NCBI GenBank assembly: GCA_932294295.1
Contig: OW028573.1
Span: 60,675,829-60,739,828 of the forward strand
Source of the DNA: Alitta virens
Lineage: Eukaryota > Annelida > Polychaeta > Phyllodocida > Nereididae
Reading direction: 5' to 3'
DNA: 64,000 bases
Below are positions 10,813 to 23,200 of the stretch, one piece after another. Position numbers and translations under genes: made by a program. Each line of letters opens with the position of its first letter. The stretch's first letter is position 1. The notes under the pieces were generated by a model that did not search any database, was not told where the DNA came from, and saw only the letters and a program-made list of their open reading frames with translations.

Positions 10813-13800
10813 GTATGTGTCATAATGACATTGATGATGTTGATGTACAATTCCAACAGAGCACTATATGAGAATATATACATGCAGATTGAAATGAACT
10901 AGTTTACAGAATTAATTGTCAACTTTTCTCAAGATCCCAGGTTCGGTTTCTGATCAAGACACCTTGTCAATGAGTTGCCTGCATGTGCTTGGTCTGTGCA
11001 CCCAAAGTCTGCAGTTAACCTGCATGTCATTAAGTTTAATAAAATGAAAATAAATATAGGATAAAAATTAACATTTAAAAAACGCACATATTAATGTGAT
11101 GTTTTTGACTCAGTGCTTGCAAATATAACTGCCCTTGAAGTCATCACTTGTGACATTTTAACACATCTAATCCGACTGAAATCGGCAAATACAAACAAAA
11201 CGAAATCATGACACCTAACCTTACTTAATGGATTGATGTTTGTGTAAAGGATGACGTTTTCAGGCTTCTGTGTTTGAATTTCCATCGTCCATCTCGCTTA
11301 ATCAAAGGTCTCAAAACATCGCCTAAATTTCCTATATGGTAAACCTTTATGCAAACCATATAATGACATGCATACCTTACTTCCGTCCAGGATACTACTA
11401 CTTAAAACTCGCACACCGGTTCACAATTTAGCTACTTTATGATTTACCTTAAATTAATTTACTTGTTGTCGTTGAAAATATCAAGTATATATTGTTTGTT
11501 GTTTGGTTTTTTTTGGGCTTTTTTTTTGCTCTTCTCCGGTCATGTTTCTGTAATTTTTTCCATAAATTTATCATTTACATTTTATAGAAGAGAACATCAA
11601 AATATCTATATCGCTCTGCCTTACAATTAATCATGTGAAGAACACAATACAAAATTACAAAGCATATCAAAGCTTTGATCATTCATATGTTCGTTCACAA
11701 CCCAACAGAATGATCTGTAACATGGTAATGCATAACCCCAAATCAAAACTTACAGCGAGGGATTTGATTAATTTTGTGTGTAATACTACACCAGATCTTC
11801 CTCTGAGGATGAGTGGGCCCAAGGTATGCTTTGGAGGGCATGCATTTTAGTCTTGGGTGACTTGATAGCGATTGATATGGCTCTTTTGAAAAATGTCTGA
11901 AAAGCAAAGAAGCGGTCTATTTGCAGTTCATAATCTGCCAGACGGATAGGGGAGGTATTTACATAGAAAAATGGCTGTCTTGGCGATGGTGCAGTTGATA
12001 AGTATATCGAATTACTGCTGAGGGTCGGCAGGCCCTTCAAGGTCTTTGGGCAAGGCAGCTATCTTGATGAGAAGGACATGTTGGGGACACACTGTCGCCA
12101 CAGTGTCCCACTATATGTGAGCAAAGGGTGTCCTCTCTCACCCGTGTTGCACAACATGTCCCACCCCCAAATGTCGCACTGTTTGTTTTTGCCAAACATA
12201 ATTACAATCTTGACTAAAGCAATTGCCAGGCAGCCATAGGCTGTGAAATATGACAGGCTGACACGCTTGGTAGTGCCAATGCTGTGCACAAAGCAAGGGG
12301 CATGCCTGCAAAGACCTTTCCTTCAAATATTTACTTGAACCCACACACTTGAATACAATTCGTTAAGTTGGTCGGTGAAGCATTCCAGAACTGTGAGCAC
12401 ATTTTGTCTTCCTTGGCAGATACATCTAAGTGATTTAGGTGGGGAAGGGGGTGACAGACTTTGGCGGTAGTTAAGGCCACGGATGTCTGCTTACCAGGCA
12501 CCTGAGGCGGAGGGCAAAAGGTCCCCATGGTACAGGGTGGCGAAGGATCCGTGGTCGGCAAGGGCTCGTACCCTACCCTTGGGCCACTATCACTTCTCCC
12601 ACGTAGGGCACGACGTAAAATACTGATATGCTAGGCAAGGACTAGGGGTTTAGCGTAGACGGAACCATAGGTGTCTGTTGATATTCAAATGTGGCTGCTT
12701 TGTTGGAGTCGGCAGGAGCTGTCAGCTGGCCAGGAGTGATGAGCTTAGTGCCTAAGGCCATCGTTCTTTTTTGTCTTCACTTTGACGTGGAGGTGCAGTG
12801 GAAAATCGCCTTCTGTCTTACAAGATCTTGCGGATGACTTGCCAAGTGTGACCGCCGCTTCCCCCTAGGTCTATCCATGGTCTATACCCTGCACCCCCTG
12901 CTCACCTGAGATCACCACTTACTTTCAGACGCGTTCTTTTCTGTTGTCACCATTGCTGTCACACTGTCAGGTCAAGATATGTCATAATGACAACTAATTA
13001 AACGTTTTGTCCATGGGTCATTGCACTGGTTCTTTGCTTGTTCGTGACCTCATGTGGTGATGTTCTAGCCTTACCAGGTCATATATACACCACAATGGGC
13101 TAGGTTTTAGATCTGATTTTAAAATTGTAATGTTATAATAACTCTATGTACGGTGTTCCATCACAGCTGTCTTCACAAATATGACAGCAATCCGAAGTGC
13201 TCTGATCTTTCAGTCTGTGTCTTACCCACCTAGAAACGATGCACCGAAACACTGTAATAGAATTGAAATGTCAAAGTTTTATTATCATACAATCATTCTA
13301 AATAAAATTAGGTATATGTATAATGTTATACCTAGTTATTACTGTGCTAAAGAAACTGACTTATAGCTGAGCAATGTTTTTTTTTTGCAAAAGTGCACGA
13401 GATTTATGAGGTAGCAGGATTCCCACAGAGGTGGGGCATTGATATGTAAATGTGTTGTCTGTGTTAATTTGACAAGCTCTGTAGAGAGTGATAATTGTCG
13501 TGAAATTATGAGCAAATGTGTTAGGGTGTTTCTATACACATCTTCCTTGTGTTTTTGTGTCATTTTGTTGTCAAATGTGAGCCGCAGTTCAAAGCCTTGT
13601 CACCTGTCTGGACTAGGCCTGCAATAACGTTGAGTGTGACCTTAGGAATCAACACAGTAGCATCGAAGGTCACCATAACTAGGTCAAGTCAAGTGATAGG
13701 GTGACAATAGATCCAAGAGCCAAGGGGGAGGGGGGGTTAACTGCTGTGATCATTAATTCGGTTGATGGTTACATGAGGTTTTCTCAATAAAGCAATGTGG

Positions 13801-16800
13801 GACAAGCCTGCTCACAATAGAGGCGTGACGTCGCCTTTCCCCCTTCACTCCAGGGAGTCCACTTATTAGCCTTGCCTAAGTTCTCACTCCCCCACGCTCT
13901 CACTGTCTATTATACCACTTCTTTGCCCACAAAAAGGAACACAAAACTTTTTTCACTTGTTAGATTTAACCCTCTTCATGTTCACCCCATTATGGTGACG
14001 ATTTGTTGAGTGAGAAGAGGGGCAAGTTGCTCTGCCATCTTTGTTTTGGCCACACACTGGGATCCCCAACAGGAAGACTGGAGGCCAACGTTACATGGCT
14101 ATATGCATTGAACCTGTGCAAGACATGCATATTTTTTACTTGTACACATGTCATAAATATCATGTTGTTACTGATGTAATGATTAAAAAGTATTCTGAAA
14201 CACTTTGTATATAGGTGACCAGGTCTGATTAATTCATCAGATTTGAATACAATGCAGTGAATGTATTGCCAGTCAACAATGAACGTTATGATTTATCATA
14301 TAGTCTAGATCATTTAAATCAGGCGAAACTTCTTTTTCGAAGCTTCACACTAAATTACATCTCTGTAGCCTTGGTTGTTTTTTCGCTGTGAGAAGGTAAT
14401 GATATTGAAAGTTTTTTTTCTGTAGAATATACATCCATTTTATGCATCTACCCAGAGTTTTTCTGTTTCCATCCCTGCTTGCAAAGTTCTCCAAAATGTC
14501 TTCTGACACAGAATATTTGCAAGTGTGCCTGTTGCACTGGAATAATGGCGAATAACTTCTGCCCTTTTGACCTTTTCAGAAAGTCAAAGCAAAAGGATAA
14601 TGCCAAAGGATGCCTTCCAGCCCCTCGCCTGGAAAATCGCAAATTGCTCCCAAGCTATTTTTGCCCCAGATCTGTTATAAGATATTACATCACATGCACA
14701 ATGTTCTATAACACACGTAAGTCTTATCACTTGCATATTTTTTATTCTCACGACCAAAATGTACATGTAACATCTAGGTGTATTGCTTAAATGAAGCAAT
14801 GAAGCCAGCTTGCATCGAAGTTCTCAATCCAGTAAAAAGAATGCAATGCAATTTAACCCAAAATATTAGAGCATACTCACTGCAGTTGGGTTAGTTGTTT
14901 GTGCTTTTAGTCAATTTTGAAGCGACGGTAGGCCCAGTAGAGCTTGGCATGTATTGTGTATGTATAAATGCATTTATTATAATATGATAATTGAATTGTT
15001 CATGTGGTGACCCTGGTTGATATTTCACTTGATCGTTTTTCAGCAGACCAAACAATTATGCAAAAATCTGTGCAGTTAGTCAATTAAGTTTATGGTAAAG
15101 AACCCTAATCTACAAGAAGTGACAATAGATAAAGAAATTAAACTATTGCTGGAGGTTTATTTCAGGTATTATGTTGATATACGTCTCGGCTCAATACTAG
15201 AAATAGCTTAGAATGACAGCCAATTCACTGGTTAATGATTAGTGGTCCAGTGAACCTGCAAAATATACCCCATTGTTATCCTAAGCATTCGATCACTATG
15301 GTCTTTAACATTTCTCACAACCTTGCCAAGTCACGGTGTAATGTACCTTGGGGTTACAGTGTTACTTTGCTAACTCAGACTTTTTTAGTCATTTAGGTGA
15401 GAGACATTTAAATGGCAAACACTACCATTTAACGTATAACACCTAATGTTGGCAAGAAAAGCATTGGCTAACTTCAGGTGCTGGCATTCAACCAAGTGCA
15501 CCAGAATTGCACTTGGCTGGGCCTTGTCTGTTGCTATCTACTGTGTTAATTTGAACTGACAACCGACAAAGTCCCTTGGAAGGCTGCAAGATTTACCTGA
15601 AAAACGCCAAACGTGGGATCCAAGATTTCTCGCTGAGATATATCAGACATTATCAGTCTGTCTCCCAGTCTGTACGCCCTGTCTGCAAGAGTGCAGAGTT
15701 TTATCATATAACTATACAACTGCAGTAGACTTTCTGGGACCAATTAATGGTGTCAAAATATGTTCAATTTGTCTGTTTTTATGTAGCATTTTTGCGATTG
15801 CATGATATGATATATGATGATAACTATACTTGGACAGCAAAAATATCAAGTGCATATGACAGGTAAATGAAGCAACTGCATTTCTTGGCGACCAAGTAAG
15901 CTTCTTGTACATCTATAGGTGCTGTACTGAACCTTGCATTAAACAGGAGTCCAAGACTGAATTTAAGCAAAATTGAAAATCACCTAATTTGATCAAGGCA
16001 CACTATATGTGTAAGCTAATGAATGAGGCATTATTACAAAAAATAAAAGAAAGAAATCAAGACCAAAACAGTGGAAATACAATGGAAATGGCATCATCAC
16101 CCAATGTTGAGTATTGTGACGTCATTGCGATGGCATGAAAAATTAATATAGAGAGATAGTGTACCAAGGGGGGCTCTGGATGGTAGGTAATCAATATTAT
16201 GAAAACAATGAAGTGAATGCCATATATTTTGGCCACTGTCATATTGAGTGACAATCCAGCTTTAATGTTCTTGATTACTTCGTGTAAAATTATCTAGATG
16301 ACCTGCAGCAGATCCAGTTTTGAATATGTAATAAGGTTAAAACAAATTTTAATGCATGGTTTTTCTTTCAAGTACAGCCTCAAAGTAAGTCTTTGATATA
16401 CTGACAGTGTTTAATAAAGCAAATCCACAAGAATGCCATTCTGTCACCTGAATCAACTAGGGTTACATGCCATTTCTGTTTAAATATCAATCGGATCCTT
16501 GAAACATTTTCTTTAATCGTTAGTTCATCATTATACCTGTACTTCAAGGCCATGAAAAGGTGACCTCTTTGTTATCCGCGAAGTCATTAAAACAGTTCAT
16601 AGATCAGTGAGTAGGGTGAGTTACTAAAGGCCTTGAAGGGGACTATGGCATGTGTAGCAGTCGTCGTGAGTCTCTCTTTGCTTTCAGTTAATTGAGACTG
16701 TCTCCACAGAGAAGTCCCCTCATCCTGCTGACTGATGCAGATGGAGTTGCTGCAACAGGAGTTTGCGTGAGGTGCCTTAGGTGCAGTCGCCACCCTGTCT

Positions 16801-19489
16801 CCTCCCTGATACAGCGTTCAGCATCACTGCACAATCATCATTAGCCTCAAAAACCTGATCACCAGTTCACTGTGTAGCTGTTCTCAATCACAAAGTTCCA
16901 CCCTGGTTGCTTTTTAAAACTTCACAATTGCATGAGTCACTCTGATCCATTGATATAACTCATTGTGTCTGAGTGATAAATTAATCAAAAGCAGTGAACT
17001 GCAGTTTTTGTTTTATCTAGACAGCAGTGGTTTGCACATTTCATTTTAAATGTTGGCATCGATCTTATTGCATGTCATGCATATCCCTGTATGCATTCCT
17101 TGCAAGGTGTTGAATGTGTTGTTTTTATGCATGCAATAATTGTAGAGTGTATGATATACACTTATTGGTTGCTTATTCTTTGGTCAACCAAACACTTCTT
17201 GACTTCATGATTTTTTGCCTCCTTTTAAAAGAAAGTAAAATAAACGCAATATATCAAGTCAATGTTTGTTTTCTTCTGAGCTATAATTAAATCTCGCTTC
17301 TCGCCAGCCAGTCTCCTCTGTGTAATGTAATTACAGTTTCTCTGAAATGCCACAGAAGAAAACATAGTTTAACTTTTCCACAAATTGTTGTGACTTGAAA
17401 AAACGAATACTGCAATTACAAAAGCATTTGTCTGACGTCTTGATCCATTCATTTCTAGTTTCCTTGGTTTCGGGGCAAACAATTTTGGAATAAGGTAGTG
17501 CCAACCCAAAATTGGAGCTGGGAGTGATTTCACCTGTTCGTTTTGAGCAGGTAACATCAAAAAGACAGGAAAGAGGCAAATTGGCAATGGGTCCTGGATA
17601 AATATAACCTTTTTACTAGCCAACGTAATGCTATATAGAGTAAGCTAAGGTTATACAAGTAAATCAACTTTCTGTTTTCAATCAGTTTACCACCAGCAAG
17701 ACCTTACTTTAACATGTTCCAAAATAAAGATATGGTGCATATCCATGTAATGACTATAAAAAGCCAAGGACTAAATATTCAGCGTTATCTAATTAAAAAT
17801 TTCTTCATATTAGCAATTTTGTTCTACCAAGGAGGTACATGTACCCCAAGTTTCCAGCAAAACCATGACTAAGGCCATTTAAAGGGCAGCCCAACAACAT
17901 ACACTGCAGACATTGCTTCACCAGCCACCAGGAATGGATATTGATCAACTCTTGTGAGCCTCTGTGAAGAGAGGTCTGATTTTTGCTGCTTTTAACCCGC
18001 AACCTCATTTAAGCAGGGGTGCTCATCTGAGGCAGATTGAAATCAATACGTGTTTGCTTTTTGAGTGGCCCATTGGGTCATCGAGGGCAGAATATCGGGG
18101 GCTATTATGCCTCTGAGATTGGGAGTTACATTATCCATGACAGTGGAACACTGCCATAGCTCTGATTGATTGATTGCCATTCATAACCAGCTCAGCCCAA
18201 ATGATGGCGCTTTTTGCTGATATCCTGCCCTCTGGGGTTTCCTGCAAACTGTTAGCCCAGTCTTTTTTTCAGCGGACACAAACATTTTGCAGCACCGATT
18301 CGCGGTGATTCATGGGTAATTAGGGGATCCAAGAAACGTAGGGCCGCATGAAACTGCCTCTGTCATTTCATGAAAGGGGCATTTAATTTAATTGCTATCG
18401 ACCCCAATCCACTGTTTTTGTCATCAAGTAGAACAATTTTGCCATAATGATGCATGTAGTTGTTAGAAATGAAGGACACATGAAAGCACTATTGAGAGCT
18501 GATTTTATTTCGAGTCTTTTACAATGGATTGATATGAACTGAAACCATTGCATATACTTTCTTTATTATGACTGTTATCTTTTCGAGATGCTAAATTAGT
18601 TAGATGCATTGAAAGACAAAGAGAGGAATCTTGACAGGAAACTTATGTCTATCATCAGATATGATTGAAACTGCCAAGATTTGGTTTTTACCCTGCTCTC
18701 TGCCTTTGGAGGGTGGGAGGGGATAATTCACATATACCCTTGAGGGAACAACATTGCTGTGGTGGGACTTGGGGTTGGAAAGAAACAAGATGGATGAAAA
18801 AACTATGTGAGTTTCATTAGAAGCTGCATATCTGGCACTGTTATATATCAACGTGGAATGGGCACATTTGGACAGATTTGTTTTCACCACCTCGGCAATC
18901 ATAGGCAACTTTGGTTCTGGATCTGCAGGGGGCAGAGAGAGGGGGGAGGCCACCCGATGAGCATCTTATCTGACTCACGTCTTCGCCACGACGCAAGACG
19001 AACGACGCGTTGATAAGGACGTTGCAGAGTCCTGGAGCGACTTGACAGCCAGGTGTATTTACAGGAGAGTTATCCTGGGTTGAGATGGACATATTGTAAG
19101 CATGGTGTCCGCACAAACTGCCTGTGTTATCACATTTTATCCTGCTATGAATGGCACTGACATGCAGTGATATGTTATGATGTGCATTTTATAACACATG
19201 TCCAGATTCTCTGAATTATTTCCTCCCTGTATCTATCCCTGCAACGTTCATGTTTGCTTTGCCCCTAGGAAGGGGACTAGGGGAGGGCCAGAACACAAAA
19301 TCTGAACTCCAAAATTCTCCCATCATTCCACGCCCAGACCACCACTGGGAAACTGATTAGATCATCTAATGAAACTCCTTCGCTTGCCTTCCTTGATAAC
19401 ACAGAAATTAATCAACGTGCACTCGATAAGACCCATTTTCGCTATCATTTTCTGAAACGAGATTGCATTTGGGTTTTCTGTTACAAAAA

Positions 19490-19930
19490 TGCCCCAAGGC
19501 ATATTAATAGCTGAACTCATAAACAACATGCATGCATGCCTTAATGGATGGCAACATTTCAAAGTGATAAAAGTTTTAATAATTTATGGAACTTCAGCTA
19601 AGCTTTAAAAGTTGAGAATGAAATATTAATGAAGTGTCAGTCTGGGTTATCCTGAAATACATGTAAAAATTAATGAAGCATGTTCTGTAGAGATAAAGCA
19701 TTATCTTTCCCAGGTGTTTTGAAAAATGCTGCTACAGGCCTTAATGAATAGGTGTACCCCTATGCTTTGCCGATGATGAATTAAAACTTGCATGAGAAAA
19801 ATTTGTTGTATTCATCACTTGATAAATAGTGATGTAATTGATAAAGAGGAAAGGCTTTTTTGAGTCTGACAATTTGTTCAGTTTGGCCTGACAAGATATC
19901 ACGGAGCGTTAAAGTTTTATTAAAAAGGCA
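19490..19930. promoter_or_regulatory. Cluster of TTAAT/ATTA motifs upstream of the plus-strand BAMBI-like gene
   Basis: Eight TTAAT-type sites lie within about 430 bases: near 19500, 19542, 19577, 19625, 19669, 19741, 19777 and 19917. Several are ATTAATGA. These are the core of homeodomain binding sites, and they sit 250-680 bases upstream of the start codon. The region is A/T-rich, so part of this is expected by chance. Confidence 0.3.
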
Positions 19931-19984
19931 GTTCATCACTTTATGGAAATGAGCCAAGGGTGATGAAGTGAAGGAGGGGAGAAG

Positions 19985-20168
19985 GCCCAGCCAATCAGCG
20001 CTCAGCGTGCTTGCCAACCATATGACAGCAGGAGCGCTGGGTCTTGCTTCACTTCAGTGTTGACTTCACAGCTAGGCAGCCAATGCAAGCAGGCTGAGTG
20101 CACTCTAGGATTATAGGTCTGACAGGGATTGACAGACTATCCAGGGTGGATCCTGGTCCCCATCCAGG
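19985..20168 (+). promoter_or_regulatory. Probable proximal promoter and 5' UTR of the BAMBI-like gene
   Basis: The 180 bases before the start codon are richer in G+C than their surroundings and hold two CCAAT boxes: AGCCAATCAGCG near 19991 and CAGCCAATGC near 20075. There is no TATA box. The leader runs into ATG at 20169 in the context CCAGGATGA. The exact start site cannot be read from sequence. Confidence 0.4.
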
Positions 20169-20235
20169 ATGACCAACTGGATACACACAGCCCTGTTCCT
20201 CGTCCAGGGTTCCCTGCTCTTCTCCCTATGCCGAG
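20169..20235 (+). CDS. BAMBI-like gene, coding exon 1 (signal peptide)
   Basis: Encodes 22 residues plus the first base of a Gly codon. A hydrophobic run (ALFLVQGSLLFSLC) forms a typical signal peptide core. The exon ends CGAG before a consensus donor GTAAGT. The intron is phase 1, as at the matching position of the minus-strand gene. Confidence rests on the donor, the signal peptide and the phase match; the 16 kb intron means a transcript is needed to confirm the join. Confidence 0.75.
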
Positions 20236-23200
20236 GTAAGTGCAATGTAAAGTGTCTTTGTTGTTGGGGTATATACACTTGCTTTCACCCTCTCAACCAA
20301 CTCCATCAAAACTCACTCGTTTATGCATGGATTGTGCTCACTCAATGTAGTAGGTCACTAGGAGCACCAAAGCCTTTCAGCTTTCATGTTTGGGTGGCAA
20401 TGTTTACCTTGAAAGCATTGACAATAAGCCCATTTACATTTGTAGCATGATTTTGGAGCTCACTTGTAAAGTGTTATTGCTTTCCCACTAAACAGATTGT
20501 GTTGTAACTGGCGCCGACCTATGATTCATGGCTTTCAAAGTTAACTTGTGAAGTTAAGCAGGCATATTATACCCTAGTGTACCGTGTCACAAGGTAGTGA
20601 TTTTGTACAATAGAACTACACAGCTCAATGCCACTGGTCTTATCTGCAGAATTCCTAGTGTTTGTCTATTTGTTTTTGGATGATCAGGACAAAGTACCAG
20701 ACTGAGCACTACATGGTGTAGGGCATTAAAGGGAGGAAAAACATGTGTTGAGGACAAAACATGTGGCAGGAGTGACATAATGTGTTCCAGCTTCACCCCA
20801 ACTCAGCTCATCTCCTTGTCATTGGCTGCTGACTTAAAAGCCACTCAGCTCTGGCGAATTTTTAGCTCTACCGGTGTGGAATTAGGGTGGCTTAGCAGTT
20901 AGCAGTTAGCAGTTAGCACATTACTTTGGTGCAGGCAACTTTCTACGTGTGTATTTCTTGTACAGCTAAAGTGGGGTGTGGGGAAAGTGCCCCTGCGCTG
21001 ATGGTTTTGATTTGCCCTACTGATAGGCTGGGCAGGTCGGAGTGAAGCAATGATTACTTTGTCTAATGTGATGACCTCTCAGCTCCACAAAGGTCACAGC
21101 GAACTCTTTCTTCTCCGCTCTCGGCAATGTGTAAGGTCTCTAACTCGTAGTATTGCTCGAAATCTTGACGTTGGAAGTTTTTGCTCCAAGTCTAGATGTA
21201 GTTTAAAGTATTAGCCTGAGGGGGTGAAGTGGCAGGACACCCCACCATCTCACCCAGGCTGCGACCTGCTTCAAAGTCACTAAATTTGCAGCCGATGACG
21301 AATACCTGTAACAGAGAACTGCAGGAGAGGTAAATCTAGACGACTTGAAACTGGCCCAGGTCGACAAACACAATTACGCTATAAAAGGGGACCCGGGACT
21401 CAGTGACAAGAACTTGCCACTTGTGACACAAAAAACGCTATCTATTTAACTGTGTTTTGCTAGACTGTAGTTACCCTAGAATGTTTCTTTCAGCCAGTCT
21501 ATATGTTGTTTTCTTTTGCAATATACACACCGTGCACACAGTATTAAAAAGGTTTGTGTTCTGCCTCAGTGTCTAATTAAATCTAAAAACTCCCACTGCA
21601 GTTCTTTTTAGATGTCGTACACCGTTCCATCCAGATAGTATGATTAGTGTAAAGAATGTTTGTTGTTTTCTGGTGATAAAAAGTTAATGTAGATATCTTT
21701 GCCAGGTATACAGATTCACCGTTCTGTTCTGGCCACCCATGGTTTTCTAAGATCTTTTGTGTTTCTGATGGAGAGGTGACCTTGACACGAGGTTCATCTG
21801 TATTATCTTTGTGTGGTGTTATCTTCTGTCTCATCTTGATTATGAACAATTCTATACCCTGTCTGGGTCATATATTGGCTGCTTTTACGTCTTTCATACT
21901 AGCTCTGTTACTTTCAAAAACATTTTACCAATGCAGTAACACAGGACAATGAAGTTGAATACGATGCTAGTGCTTTATGTTCCCTCTATCCTTAACAAAA
22001 CACCTGCCTTGGGTTATATAGTTTGGTTTCCATGAATGTTTCAACATCAGCGTCGCCAGTCTGACTGTGGCCTGTTCGATCACATAAAATGCTCTATGCA
22101 ACTAAACAAGTAGATTGTTATGTTACACGAATATTTGTTCATAGGTCAATCACCATCTATCATCCATGTAAATACAGCAATTGGCGTTTAACCCAATTTG
22201 TTATGGGAGCATGGGACCATCTGGATGTTAGGCCTATGCACCATAATAATATTTAATATATTGTTGCATCAGTCATATTGGTGGGCAGTTCTTGTACAAA
22301 TATTGTTGATTTTTTCACGTATCTCTCTGTCGAGCACTATCATCTCATTTCTTTGTTGTCAATTGAATACAAACATAAGCTGGCAAAAATGATCCATGAA
22401 CACACGATCCAATCATTAACCTGGGATCCACTCGCCTGATGCAAAACATTAAATTTCAACCTCGCGTCATCAATGGCTTTTAACCGAATACCAATTGAGC
22501 CTTGTCATGTAATATTTGATCATGACTGCTTGTAACCTGTCTTTAACTTTGCAAATAAACTGTATTACCAGTCAAAGTTGACAAGTCAAGTTTGACTTTG
22601 TAATTCGATAAGGTCATGGAGATAATAGCGATATTTTCAATGAAAAATTTTACTTTTTTTGTCTCAGTTGTAAAAATATGTTTCATTGTTAGTAATTGTT
22701 AAACTATGATCTTTATATATCAAACATTTAAAGTAATCAAGCAGCAACTTTAACTCATTACCCATTATTTCAAAAATACAGCCAACTTCACAAGGAGCCT
22801 CTTTGGGTGGTCCCCAGCACAATAATTTAATACTGTACTATTGTGCAAATAAAACAATTCTGATTCTCAAATTTCCAAGGACGTAATCATGCCAGCAGTA
22901 CACTTTAGTTTCATAGATTTCTCGATCTAAGAATACATCTGCACTTGACGAGCTTGGATCATCTGCTGCTGCAGCAGGTGAATGGAGATGCGATCAATGC
23001 CTTGGCTCCAGCTTGTCTTCGCTGTCTGCTTGCTGTGTCCAGCTAAGTGTTTGACCATCGGTCAGTCCCTTGTTGACCATCGCCCCATTTCCGGGGTGAA
23101 GCAAACAAGTGGACGTTGACCACACCCTAATTACATCTCTGTCCACAGGTTGTCATCACTGCATGAAGTTATCATTTGAATGGCTCGGTTAAAACTGTTT

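Larger units (their letters stand above)
6777..19489. other. Long gene-free intergenic region
   Basis: Both strands contain only short scattered open frames without coding character, good splice sites or family motifs. Notable local features are a pyrimidine-rich stretch at 8400-8530, a short CACCAGAGGG-containing repeat at 9471, and a MITE-like 93-bp element at 10720. No GGCGCC motif was seen anywhere left of 20168. Distal regulatory elements of the downstream gene could lie here, but the sequence alone does not show them. Confidence 0.5.
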
